Positions 54,617-63,153 of a stretch of 64,000 nt of DNA are shown in pieces (the first letter of the stretch is position 1; each line of letters begins with the position of its first letter). The stretch is from Sporolactobacillus kofuensis (lineage in GTDB: Bacteria; Bacillota; Bacilli; Bacillales; Sporolactobacillaceae). Below the pieces are notes generated by a model. It did no database searches and had not been told where the DNA came from. It saw only the letters and a program-made list of their open reading frames with translations. Location: positions 62,001-126,000 of the forward strand of contig NZ_JBHSTQ010000003.1 in the NCBI RefSeq assembly GCF_042660205.1, read 5' to 3'. Both the position numbers and the translations under genes were made by a program.

Positions 54617-56112
54617 TTCGCTCTAGCCACTCCTGACTGTACAATTTCCTGTCGCGTGCCACCAAGTACCGAGACGGTGCACAGTACAAATCCTAGAAAA
54701 ACCCAATGAAAATATAAATTGCTAACTGAACTTGGGCTAATGCTCGACACTAAAAGGGCAATTTGTGCTGTCATACAGGTTTCAAGAAGAAGCTTTGTTT
54801 TTTCATCCAATGCTCTTCCATAACTTTTATATAAGGAGATAAAAAGTGCGCAATACATCGCTAAATACCCAGCCCCAAACAATAAACCAAAATTTCCGGT
54901 AATTTCGGCAAGCCAGTTATGAATTTCAAAAATATGATTGGTGTTTAACAAAGGCCGGTATTTAAGATAGACCGGCAAGTTGCCTGCCCCGACACCTACG
55001 CCGAAGCTGTCCGTCAGATATTGCCAACCACTCTGAAGCAGGTGGACACGTACCGCATTAGAACTCGGCGTATCATTTACTGAATAAACCATTTTACCTG
55101 GGAATAATCCTTGCAACTTGGCAAGCAGCTTTGCAGAAAGAAACAGTAGACCACAAGCGCCGATGCAAGCACCACCAATAAGTGCACCTTTTTTATACAC
55201 TTTCGGAAGTAGTAAGAAGAAATAAAAGACGATTCCTGCTGCAATACCAAGAAGACTCGCCCGTGATTCAGTCAAGTAAATAAGCCAGACCGAGCAACCA
55301 GCCAGCGCCAAGTGCATCGCGTATTGCCATCTTTTCTTTGCATACCTGCATGCAGCTAAATAAAAGAAGCAAGAGATCGCCAGCAAGGTTGCAAAATCGT
55401 TTTGGTTAGTGAACACAGCCGTTGGATACGCTTGTTTGTAGGTCGGTCCTCCATAAAGTGTCGAGGTCGGCAATTGGATTTGCCCGAAATGATTGATTAA
55501 GCCAAGCAAGAGTAATAAGGTGCTCATCAGTAACCAGATCTTATGAACCATCAGCAAATGATCGACTTGTGTAAACGTAAAAACCGCCATTAAGAGAAAA
55601 AGAATACCTATGCCAAACAGAAACCAATAGTTCAAGCCTTCGACTACAGACCAAGACCAAATAAGTGATACCGCTCCATAAGCAAGCCATATCATCAGAA
55701 AGTAGATCGAGCCTTTAATCGGCATCCTCTGCCATTCCTTAGAAAAGCCTCCAGAGTGAACGGCGCGTATTAGAAAAAGAACGAAACAGCCGATCAAGAA
55801 TACCCGATAGATAAAAATGGTGAAGAAACCGACTGAAATACTGAGCAGTGCTTGATTTAGAAAAGTGGACCCAATCAGCACATACATTAGACTTAAATGA
55901 AAAACAGGCAACGTCAACCATTCTTTGCTTAAGAGTGCAGCAAGGATCACTAGCCATGTCCAGCCCATAAGCAGAGCCCATTGCAACCAAAGATTGCTCA
56001 TCCAATAGATGCCGATCAACCCAGCAGTAAACAGACTGATCATCATGCTTGTATAAAGAACAGATCGACGATCCATCTGTTGTCGATTCAAAGTCCATAA
56101 CGTTGCGGTCAT
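54613..56112 (-). CDS. tuaE: O-antigen-ligase/polymerase family protein, TuaE-like
   Basis: A 499-residue protein with 11-12 membrane helices and a large external loop (about 340-420) containing GVGAGNLPVYLKYRPLLNTNHIFEIHNWLAEITGNFG, the Wzy_C signature with an H-N-x-x-L core. It probably polymerises lipid-linked teichuronic-acid repeat units outside the membrane. ATG behind GGAGG. The epimerase precedes it by 21 nt. Confidence 0.85.
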   Translation of the reverse strand: MTATLWTLNRQQMDRRSVLYTSMMISLFTAGLIGIYWMSNLWLQWALLMGWTWLVILAALLSKEWLTLPVFHLSLMYVLIGSTFLNQALLSISVGFFTIFIYRVFLIGCFVLFLIRAVHSGGFSKEWQRMPIKGSIYFLMIWLAYGAVSLIWSWSVVEGLNYWFLFGIGILFLLMAVFTFTQVDHLLMVHKIWLLMSTLLLLLGLINHFGQIQLPTSTLYGGPTYKQAYPTAVFTNQNDFATLLAISCFFYLAACRYAKKRWQYAMHLALAGCSVWLIYLTESRASLLGIAAGIVFYFFLLLPKVYKKGALIGGACIGACGLLFLSAKLLAKLQGLFPGKMVYSVNDTPSSNAVRVHLLQSGWQYLTDSFGVGVGAGNLPVYLKYRPLLNTNHIFEIHNWLAEITGNFGLLFGAGYLAMYCALFISLYKSYGRALDEKTKLLLETCMTAQIALLVSSISPSSVSNLYFHWVFLGFVLCTVSVLGGTRQEIVQSGVARAK

Positions 56113-56133
56113 GTTTTGCCTCCAATTTCGTGC

Positions 56134-57069
56134 TTAAACAGCCGCTTTTTTCTTACGCTTTAATGCGCGCAGGGTCATCCGCAAACCATCAGACAACGAA
56201 ACTTCAGGCTTCCAACCAAGCAGCTCTCTCGCCAGTTGATTCGAGAGCATGCTATGTCGGATATCGCCGTTTCGTTTTGGACCATAATAGACATCCAAAT
56301 CCGACCCGGAAACTTCCTTCATCACTTGGAAAAGGTCCTTAATGCTAATCGCTGTCTGCGACGAGACATTGACACATAGGCTTTCTTTAACAGCAATCGA
56401 AGCAACCACAGCAGCTGCCACATCTTTGACGAAAATAAAGTCACGCGTCTGATCACCGTCGCCATAAATCATTGGCGGAGTTCCTTTTTGGATACGGTCG
56501 GAGAAAATCGAGACAACCCCACCTTCTCCCTCAGCATCCTGACGCGGCCCGTACACATTGCTGAAGCGAAGAATACTGTATGGCAACTGATAGAACTTCT
56601 CAAACAGATTCAGGTAGTGTTCAACAGTGAGCTTTGTCAGTCCGTATGGAGATTCCGGATGGGTCGGATGCTTTGTCGTTACCGGAATTTCAATCGGATT
56701 TCCATAAACCGCAGCGGACGAAGCAAACACAATTTTCTTCACTGACGCAAGTCGTGCCCCGTTCATTACATTTAACGAACCGGTAACGTTCGTTCGTTGA
56801 TCAAAGAGCGGATCTGCCACGGAGTTAGAGACACTTATTTGTGCAGCCAAATGAATGATGTAATCCGGATGAATCGATTGAATAACATTAATCGCTGCCG
56901 GATCTGCAACATCACAGATATATAAATCAATCGGTAAATCGGCAATATTCTCCTGATGCCCGGTTGAAAAGTTGTCCATCACGGCAACCGTATAGCCTTT
57001 TCTCAGCAAGGTTTCAACAACATGTGAACCAATAAATCCGGCTCCCCCGGTAACGAGCACTTTCTCCAC
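56134..57069 (-). CDS. NAD-dependent nucleotide-sugar epimerase (UDP-hexose 4-epimerase type)
   Basis: A 311-residue short-chain dehydrogenase-type enzyme. NAD-binding GGAGFIGSH at the start, DNFSTGHQENI, SSAAVYG, the catalytic SPYGLTKLTVE (Tyr and Lys) and FSNVYGPRQDAEGEGGVVSIF. It likely makes UDP-Gal or UDP-GalNAc/GlcNAc for the polymer. GTG start behind AGGAGGG. B. subtilis tua has no epimerase at this place, so it sets this operon apart. Substrate within the 4-epimerase group uncertain. Confidence 0.87.
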   Translation of the reverse strand: MEKVLVTGGAGFIGSHVVETLLRKGYTVAVMDNFSTGHQENIADLPIDLYICDVADPAAINVIQSIHPDYIIHLAAQISVSNSVADPLFDQRTNVTGSLNVMNGARLASVKKIVFASSAAVYGNPIEIPVTTKHPTHPESPYGLTKLTVEHYLNLFEKFYQLPYSILRFSNVYGPRQDAEGEGGVVSIFSDRIQKGTPPMIYGDGDQTRDFIFVKDVAAAVVASIAVKESLCVNVSSQTAISIKDLFQVMKEVSGSDLDVYYGPKRNGDIRHSMLSNQLARELLGWKPEVSLSDGLRMTLRALKRKKKAAV

Positions 57070-57106
57070 GGAAATCCCTCCTGATTTTTTGCGTTCTTTG
57101 ATGTGT

Positions 57107-57766
57107 TTATCGAGCGCCTTCTCCAGTAAACAGCACCTTAATCGTGCGTACTATAATCGTTAGTTCCAGAGATGGTGATAGGTGACGAACATAATTCAGA
57201 TCATGGACAAGTTTCTCTTTAGGCGATAAGTCATACCCCCCGCTTACTTGTGCAAGCCCGGTCAATCCAGGCTTGACTAGCAATCGATTCTTAAACCCTG
57301 GAATCTCACGCTCAAATTTTTCAGTGAACATTGGACGTTCAGGTCTTGGACCGATTATAGACATATCGCCCTTTACAACAGACAGAAATTGAGGAAGCTC
57401 ATCAATACGTGTTTTGCGAATGAAACGACCAACACGTGTCACACGTGGATCATTAGCTTCCGCCCATTTTGCACCTGCATGCTCTGCATCTTTCCTCATT
57501 GATCGTAGCTTGACGAGTCGAAATGCCTTTCCAGCCTTGCCCACACGTTCTTGATGATAAAACGGTGACCCCGGTGTCTCGAGAACAATAAGGATTGAAA
57601 AAAAGAGAATGACTGGTGCCGATAACACCATTCCTACCAAGCCAAACACCAGATCAATGCCTCGTTTGACCCATAGATACGTATTCACCCCATGGGGGAG
57701 GGCAACCGGCTGCGGTTTCATCACCGTATAACTGCTGCAAGCCTCTATTTCTTTTTCCGCCTTCAC
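57107..57766 (-). CDS. tuaA: Priming sugar-phosphate transferase, TuaA-like
   Basis: About 219 residues; GTG 57766 with GGAGAGG seven nt upstream is preferred. One membrane hairpin (about 30-52), then the polyprenyl-phosphate hexose-1-phosphate transferase domain: FRLVKLRSMRKDA, RIDELPQFLSVVKGDMSIIGPRPERP and VKPGLTGLAQVSGG. Starts repeat-unit synthesis by placing a sugar phosphate on undecaprenyl phosphate. A TATAAT in the ~150-nt gap before the gene (minus strand of 57776-57920) could be an internal promoter, but its -35 is poor. Confidence 0.88.
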   Translation of the reverse strand: MKAEKEIEACSSYTVMKPQPVALPHGVNTYLWVKRGIDLVFGLVGMVLSAPVILFFSILIVLETPGSPFYHQERVGKAGKAFRLVKLRSMRKDAEHAGAKWAEANDPRVTRVGRFIRKTRIDELPQFLSVVKGDMSIIGPRPERPMFTEKFEREIPGFKNRLLVKPGLTGLAQVSGGYDLSPKEKLVHDLNYVRHLSPSLELTIIVRTIKVLFTGEGAR

Positions 57767-57920
57767 ATGAAACACCTCTCCAGTTCACCTCTTGCTTGCT
57801 CTTCTGAACTTGTTTCAATTATAGAGAACGTTTATGTAGTTAATATGGTGGTTTTTTTAAGGTTGTGTAAACCCGGTAAACCAGCATATGGAAAAATAGA
57901 GCAAGATGATCCACACAGAG

Positions 57921-59351
57921 TTATGAGAAAAATGCAGATGAACGCCCGTCTGTCCGTTTGGTTTTACGTCCACTTTGATAAAGGATCTTGATTGAGCGTG
58001 TCTGAATGAACATCACTAATAAAAGCATGCCCAAATTAGCCCAGACCATGAAAGGAAAATGAAAGATGTTAAGAATTCCGGCAGAAAGAAGCACAAGAAT
58101 GACTAAATAATGTTTCGTAAGTGGGAATCCCTTCCAATTTTTCGAGGAAAAATAACTTCTGCTCATAAAGAACAGAACGTAAGATATGCCAGTGGCCAAA
58201 CCGGCACCAATCGCACCATAGCGAGGCACGATGAGCACATTCAGGAACAGACAAGGGATCAGTGACAAGATACTGACCCAGATACTCAAATAGCTTTTTC
58301 GTGAAAAAACAATGCCTAAAGTCGTGGTTTCGCTGATCGTGTAAAGCACGGGTTGAAGGCAGAGTAAACCAAGCAATCCCGCAGCAGGGATATATTGTGG
58401 AGATAAGAGGAGCATCAGCTGATCTTTAAAAAAGAGAATGCCAAAGTAAAGTACAGACATTAGAAGGAGTACACTATCACTGACTTTTTGAAAATATTGA
58501 ATCGGCTGCTTTTCGCTATACCACCGATATGCAGTTGGTACCCAAAAGCTCGTAAAACTGGATTGAACAACCGCCAGAATCGCAGCAATTTTCATAGCAG
58601 CCGTAAACATACCGATCGCGTAGAAACTCCCCCAACTTCTGAGCGCAAGCCGTCCTGCCGAATTAAGCAACGTAGAAGCAGATGCAGCGACCACAAGCGG
58701 CAGACCGAAGCGCACCATACGTATGAATAGTGCGCGATCAAAGCGAAATCCGCGCATGACAAAATAAGAACGGTGACGAATCATCAAATAACTGTCGCCG
58801 AGCATTTGTCCAAGCGCCGCAGAGTAGACGACAGCTAGAAAATCTCTTCGTATCATCAATACGAAGCATAATGTTGCTGCTAAGATTGCAAGCTTGATTA
58901 AAATGGTAAACAAAGAATAAGTTAGTGCCTTTTCTTCCATTCGAAGCGACAGCAAAATAAACCGTTCAAAAGTGGTGAAAATGAGCAGAATCCCAAGCAA
59001 TACAGAAGCTACGAACTGATCATTTTCACCAAATAAGAATAGAGAGGTCATTTTAAGATTGAGCATAATCATGAAGAGAAGAACTAAGGAGAACAGAAGC
59101 GGCAAAATCAGCGCATGCAAAAAAAGGGAATGGCGATCCTTAACCTCATTAAATTCACGCGTATAGGCTTGATCAATGCCGAGATATTGAAAAGTCGAAA
59201 GTATCGTTAAAACAAGCGCAAACATGCTCGCCTTTCCAAATTCTGCAGGCGAGACAAAATGTGTCGTAACCGGAATTGTGATCAATGCAACCATTGCGCC
59301 GCCGGCAGGTCCAATCGAAAAAGCAAGCAGTCGCTTGATAAATGCCTTCAT
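57921..59351 (-). CDS. tuaB: Polysaccharide flippase, TuaB-like (Wzx/MOP family)
   Basis: A 476-residue protein with about 14 helices of the polysaccharide-synthase/MOP exporter group. Starts IKRLLAFSIGPAGGAMVALITIPVTTHFVSPAEFGKASMF. It moves lipid-linked repeat units across the membrane. It overlaps the upstream glycosyltransferase gene by four bases. A close paralogue starts at 63154 on the other strand. Confidence 0.88.
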   Translation of the reverse strand: MKAFIKRLLAFSIGPAGGAMVALITIPVTTHFVSPAEFGKASMFALVLTILSTFQYLGIDQAYTREFNEVKDRHSLFLHALILPLLFSLVLLFMIMLNLKMTSLFLFGENDQFVASVLLGILLIFTTFERFILLSLRMEEKALTYSLFTILIKLAILAATLCFVLMIRRDFLAVVYSAALGQMLGDSYLMIRHRSYFVMRGFRFDRALFIRMVRFGLPLVVAASASTLLNSAGRLALRSWGSFYAIGMFTAAMKIAAILAVVQSSFTSFWVPTAYRWYSEKQPIQYFQKVSDSVLLLMSVLYFGILFFKDQLMLLLSPQYIPAAGLLGLLCLQPVLYTISETTTLGIVFSRKSYLSIWVSILSLIPCLFLNVLIVPRYGAIGAGLATGISYVLFFMSRSYFSSKNWKGFPLTKHYLVILVLLSAGILNIFHFPFMVWANLGMLLLVMFIQTRSIKILYQSGRKTKRTDGRSSAFFS

Positions 59352-60580
59352 GGGATCCTCTTTTCATCAAAAAGTTGAATCAGTTGCTTATTCAGCTTAT
59401 GAATATTGAATTGTTCATGAATCATTTCATGTGCATTTTGCGTAATCATACGCCACGATTCAGGAGATTGGATGATCTGCGCCAAGGTTTCGGCCAAAGC
59501 AGTGGTATCCTTTTCTGCAACCAAATAACCATTTTGTTTACTTTTTATCAGTTCAGGAATACCACTATGCTCCGTGGAAACAACCACCTTACACATCGCC
59601 ATCGCTTCCATAAGCTGGACGGGAATACCCTCCATATCACCATCAGAAGCCGTAATACTTGGTGCGAGAACAATTTGGGCATTTTTCATCCGTGCAATCC
59701 ACTCATCCTGCGTTTGCCAACCAAGCAGCTGCACGTAACGATTGAGTTTCTTTCTTTCGATCAACGTTTGTAGCTCGTCCTTCAGCGGACCATCGCCGGC
59801 AATAAAATACTGAAGAGAATATCCTTTCTTAACCAAAAGTCCAATTGCTTCAATGGCATAGTCCAGCCCTTTTTTTTCAACAAGTCTAGCTGCTGAGACC
59901 ACAGTTATCGGTTTTCTAGGTTCCGAAGGATGACGATCGAACCGAAGCAAATCGATGCCCATATGATGCACAACAGTTCGTGAGGGATCAGCACCAAGCT
60001 CAAGACAACGCCTGCGCCAATAATTGCTGATCGGAAGAATGACTGCCGTTGAGTGAAACAAATCACGATAAGCCCCCGCTCCCTTTTGTTTCACGTAGCG
60101 AAGCATGTCATATCCATGGAAAGCAGTAAAAAGTTGGCCCCGCAACAAGCCAACCTCAATGCATTTTTGTGCCAAGATACCATTTGGCCCAAAGTGTGCC
60201 ATAATAATTGTGCGTTCAGATAAATCGACCTGATTGAGTTTTCGAATCAGTAAAATCAGGTTGGGATGACGCAGCAAGATTCGTAACGGTACTGCACCTT
60301 TATATCTTCTTTTTAAACACCGTGCGATGAGATGCGAACCTAAGGCTTTGGCAAAAGATAACCCCTTTTGCAAACGGGTTTCTGTAGCTGAATCGCCATA
60401 ATAGATCACACGATTCAGTAGTTCATAACGCAGAACATCCGGATGGACCTTGTGTCCCTCACCGCTTTTTTTCGCCAAGATCATGACGTCGTGCCCAGCA
60501 TCGATCATACCGGTTATTTGATTCAAAATGAAAGTTTGAGAAAGCTTGGGAAATTCACCCACAACGAACAGAATATTCAT
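59348..60580 (-). CDS. tuaC: Glycosyltransferase, TuaC-like (GT4)
   Basis: A 410-residue GT-B enzyme: ILFVVGEFPKLSQTFILNQITGMI, an acceptor-domain AHFGPNGILA and HGYDMLRY, then VVSAARLVEKKGLDYAIEAIGLL, IAGDGPLKDELQ, and the donor-binding EGIPVQLMEAMAMCKVVVSTEHSGIPELI with the E-x7-E pattern. ATG with GGAGA before it. Adds a sugar to the lipid-linked unit. Four-base overlap with tuaB. Confidence 0.87.
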   Translation of the reverse strand: MNILFVVGEFPKLSQTFILNQITGMIDAGHDVMILAKKSGEGHKVHPDVLRYELLNRVIYYGDSATETRLQKGLSFAKALGSHLIARCLKRRYKGAVPLRILLRHPNLILLIRKLNQVDLSERTIIMAHFGPNGILAQKCIEVGLLRGQLFTAFHGYDMLRYVKQKGAGAYRDLFHSTAVILPISNYWRRRCLELGADPSRTVVHHMGIDLLRFDRHPSEPRKPITVVSAARLVEKKGLDYAIEAIGLLVKKGYSLQYFIAGDGPLKDELQTLIERKKLNRYVQLLGWQTQDEWIARMKNAQIVLAPSITASDGDMEGIPVQLMEAMAMCKVVVSTEHSGIPELIKSKQNGYLVAEKDTTALAETLAQIIQSPESWRMITQNAHEMIHEQFNIHKLNKQLIQLFDEKRIP

Positions 60581-60644
60581 AGATTTTCTCCATTATTGAT
60601 CACATCGAGACAGGGCATTGATTGCGCTCCTCTAACGGCATCGA

Positions 60645-61964
60645 TCAATGGATCGTCTCCGGAATCACGCTTGGCCGCCCAACCGAATAATATTCAATTT
60701 GTGCTTGCTTAACATCTGAAATACTGTAGCAATTCCGACCATCGAATACAATCGGGCTTGCCATTAACCGTGCATAGGTGTCTGGTTCCATTCGCTTAAT
60801 GTCCGGCCAATCTGTGATAATGATGGCACAGTCGGCCCCACTTAATGCCTTTAAAATATTTTTTGTATAGACAGCCGGCGCACTAATCCAACGTGTGCCC
60901 TGATTGGCCGCAATTGGATCATAGCAAATCACATCGGCACCCAAGTCAACAAGTTTTGGAATGATGACGAGTGCAGGAGACTCACGCAAATCATCCGTAT
61001 TCGGCTTGAAAGCAAGCCCAAGTACAGCAACGCGTTTTCCTGCAAGTGATTCAAACCGAGTGATCAATTTTTCAATAAGCATCCGCTGTTGATGATTATT
61101 CACTTCAATCACAGACTTCAATAAGTTGAAATCATGATGATGATTGCCTGCAAGTTGAACCAATGCGTTGGTATCTTTAGGAAAACACGAACCACCGTAA
61201 CCAATGCCCGCCTTCAGAAAAGCAGTGCCAATGCGGTGATCAAGGCCCATACCCTTAGCGACCTCCTCCACATCCGCCCCGAGTTTTTCACAGAGATTGG
61301 CAATTTCATTGATAAAACTAATCTTCGTTGCCAAAAAAGCATTGGAAGCATATTTAATCATTTCACTGCTGGAAATGTCAGTCTTCACAATAGGAATACC
61401 AAACGGTTTATAAACCTGCTCAAGAATATTGCCGGTTTCCGGATCCTCTGTACCTACGACAATGCGGTCCCCTTTAAAAGTATCACGTAAGGCGGAACCT
61501 TCTCGCAAAAACTCTGGATTCGATGCAATCCGCACCCGTATTCCCGGTGCAACATTTGCATTAATGATTTCCTTGATATGATGATTCGTGCCAACCGGAA
61601 CAGTACTTTTTATCACAACAATTACAGAATCACGAAGAGTTTCAGCAATATCGCGTGCCGCCTGTTCAACGTATTGAAGATTTGCTGAACCATCTGCACG
61701 CTGTGGTGTACCCACTGCGATATAAATTACCTCCACACCATCGAGCCCTTTTGCATGTTGATCTGTGAAGAATAAACGATTCGCATTTTGATTTCTTAGC
61801 ATCATTTCACCAAGTCCAGGCTCATAGATAGTCGGAATGCCTTGGTTTAATTCCGCGATTTTATTACGATCAACATCGATACAAGTAACATCATGACCGA
61901 TTTCAGCCAGCGCAACCCCAGTAACCAATCCCACATAACCAGTACCAATCACTGCGATCTTCAT
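60645..61964 (-). CDS. tuaD: UDP-glucose 6-dehydrogenase family protein (TuaD)
   Basis: A 439-residue enzyme that oxidises UDP-glucose (or a related UDP sugar) to its uronic acid with two NAD+. N-terminal Rossmann GTGYVGLVTG, central SNPEFLREG, catalytic Cys260 in GYGGSCFPKD, and the C-terminal domain GLAFKPNTDDLRESPAL. It provides the uronic-acid component that defines teichuronic acid. First gene of the operon; GAGGGG before the ATG. A PhoP-box-like array lies about 85 nt upstream. Confidence 0.92.
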   Translation of the reverse strand: MKIAVIGTGYVGLVTGVALAEIGHDVTCIDVDRNKIAELNQGIPTIYEPGLGEMMLRNQNANRLFFTDQHAKGLDGVEVIYIAVGTPQRADGSANLQYVEQAARDIAETLRDSVIVVIKSTVPVGTNHHIKEIINANVAPGIRVRIASNPEFLREGSALRDTFKGDRIVVGTEDPETGNILEQVYKPFGIPIVKTDISSSEMIKYASNAFLATKISFINEIANLCEKLGADVEEVAKGMGLDHRIGTAFLKAGIGYGGSCFPKDTNALVQLAGNHHHDFNLLKSVIEVNNHQQRMLIEKLITRFESLAGKRVAVLGLAFKPNTDDLRESPALVIIPKLVDLGADVICYDPIAANQGTRWISAPAVYTKNILKALSGADCAIIITDWPDIKRMEPDTYARLMASPIVFDGRNCYSISDVKQAQIEYYSVGRPSVIPETIH

Positions 61965-61986
61965 TTACGTCCCCTCACATTCTTCC

Positions 61987-62015
61987 TCTATAATCACTAA
62001 AATATCCCTGGACAA
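61987..62015 (-). promoter_or_regulatory. Candidate sigma-A promoter of tuaD
   Basis: On the minus strand TTGTCC (62010-62015), 17-nt spacer and TATAGA (61987-61992), 22 nt before the ATG. Alternative to the PhoP-type promoter just upstream. Confidence 0.35.
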
Positions 62016-62036
62016 GACCTTTCATGCATTGTTTTC

Positions 62037-62090
62037 ATTATCCGGCCTGTACGTAAAGCGAATATTAAGAAACCACATAGATTACGTTAA
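62037..62090 (-). promoter_or_regulatory. Putative PhoP-box array with -10 element, tua operon
   Basis: Read on the minus strand, four hexamers start every 11 bp: TTAACG (62090-62085), TATGTG (62079-62074), TTAATA (62068-62063) and TTTACG (62057-62052), then nine bases and the -10-like GATAAT (62042-62037). In B. subtilis PhoP binds TT(A/C/T)ACA-type repeats with five-base spacers over about -60 to -22, and the tua operon is phosphate regulated. The spacing and position match; three of four hexamers are good, the second is poor. Confidence 0.45.
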
Positions 62091-62162
62091 TTTTTTTCTG
62101 ATTGGTTGGCACCTACCATCGTACGATCAACTTTCCCGGTCTTATGTTCTATTTCACTCTAA

Positions 62163-62464
62163 TTGGGTTCGATTTTCCATCGATTGGGTTCGGTTTTTCT
62201 CGCGTTAGGTTCGGTTTTCTCCCTCTTAGGTTCGATCTATTCTCTTAGGTTCGATTTCCTTCTGATTGGGTTCGATTTTCCATCGATTGGGTTCGGTTTT
62301 CCCCTCGTTAGGTTCGGTTTTCTCTTTCTTAGGTTCGACCTCTTCTCTTGGGTTCGATTTTCCATCGATTGGGTTCGGTTTTTCTCGCGTTAGGTTCGGT
62401 TTTCTCCTTCTTAGGTTCGTCCATATGGGAATGTAAATTAATTTATGTGAATGAATGATTTCCT
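62163..62464 (+). repeat. 21/19-nt-period tandem array D with terminal module
   Basis: Thirteen units start at 62163, 62184, 62205, 62226, 62245, 62266, 62287, 62308, 62329, 62348, 62369, 62390 and 62411: all steps are 21 nt except 62226-62245 and 62329-62348 (19 nt). Units begin TTGGGTTCG or TTAGGTTCG. Higher-order copies of 82 nt (62266 to 62348) and 103 nt (62163 to 62266) are visible, near-identical over long stretches. It ends in the same GGGAATGTAAATTAATTT... module as array A (62427-62464). It lies in the ~600-nt gap upstream of the tua operon; no gene found there. Confidence 0.85.
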
Positions 62465-62536
62465 AAATCAATCAACTCAGATAAAACGGTTACCTGACAG
62501 GGGGATTGAGCGTTGTTTGCTTTTTTACGAAAAAAA

Positions 62537-62569
62537 GCCTCCATTTCTCACAGTTGTGAAAAATGGAGG
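62537..62569 (-). terminator. Terminator of the 89-residue gene
   Basis: Near-perfect 15-base arms CCTCCATTTCTCACA (62538-62552) and TGTGAAAAATGGAGG (62555-62569), followed on the minus strand by a T run; the stem begins right at the stop codon. Confidence 0.88.
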
Positions 62570-62839
62570 TTAAGGTTCAATCAGCTCACCGTACTTCAGC
62601 ATCCGAATGTAATAAATGAATGAGCTACTTTGCCCAATGATGTTGCTTCTTTCGAAATACACGCGCATGTCGTCTTCCGGCAGCTCCTCGAAATGCGTAA
62701 TTTCTAAATTATGACGGAGTGAAAACGCGTTAACCGCATCACGAATCGATGCTGCTTCAACAATTTTCTTTGGTAACTTAATATCAACAGGCATCCTTTG
62801 CCTACCGTTATATTCTTCATAAATCGCGTATCGATTCAT
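62570..62839 (-). CDS. Small soluble protein of unknown function
   Basis: An 89-residue protein (MNRYAIYEEYNGRQRMPVDI..., later FEELPEDDMRVYFERSN) with no membrane segment and no motif I recognise. AAGGAGGGG precedes the ATG and a strong terminator follows the stop codon, so it is a solid single-gene unit. Neighbours give no functional clue. Confidence 0.7.
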   Translation of the reverse strand: MNRYAIYEEYNGRQRMPVDIKLPKKIVEAASIRDAVNAFSLRHNLEITHFEELPEDDMRVYFERSNIIGQSSSFIYYIRMLKYGELIEP

Positions 62840-63153
62840 CTCTACCCCTCCTTATCATTCGTTATTTTTGTTATTTTCTCCCGATCATGTTGTCCTATAA
62901 GCAAAAAGTCCAAAAAATTAATGTCGCTACAGCTTGTACCCTCTGCTTTCGGATACTTTTCTTTAGACAAACAACTAAGAAGAGGTTCTTTCTACTCTAT
63001 AATATACGTCCTGGAAGATAAAGCAAAAAACCTTTCACGATTTATTATTCCCTCCCAAATCCTTTTTCATGGATTCACATTTTTATCCGTATGGAAAATG
63101 TCAATTGACGGCAAAATGAAAGAGAAGTTTTAATTCTTGCTGTAGGTGGACGC
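62840..63153. other. Intergenic region without a supported gene
   Basis: About 314 bp between the divergent 89-residue gene and the second flippase. A plus-strand frame crosses it but starts inside the opposite gene and lacks a ribosome site. A TATAAT (62999-63004 area) points rightward without a good -35 box. Confidence 0.4.

Noticed and set aside
62163..62393. Plus-strand 76-residue frame through array D
   Set aside because: It is the T-rich repeat read as Phe/Leu/Gly-rich text; no ribosome site, and the 19-nt steps shift frame between copies.
62798..63133. Plus-strand 111-residue frame before the second flippase
   Set aside because: Begins inside the well-supported 89-residue gene on the other strand, TTG start without a ribosome site.
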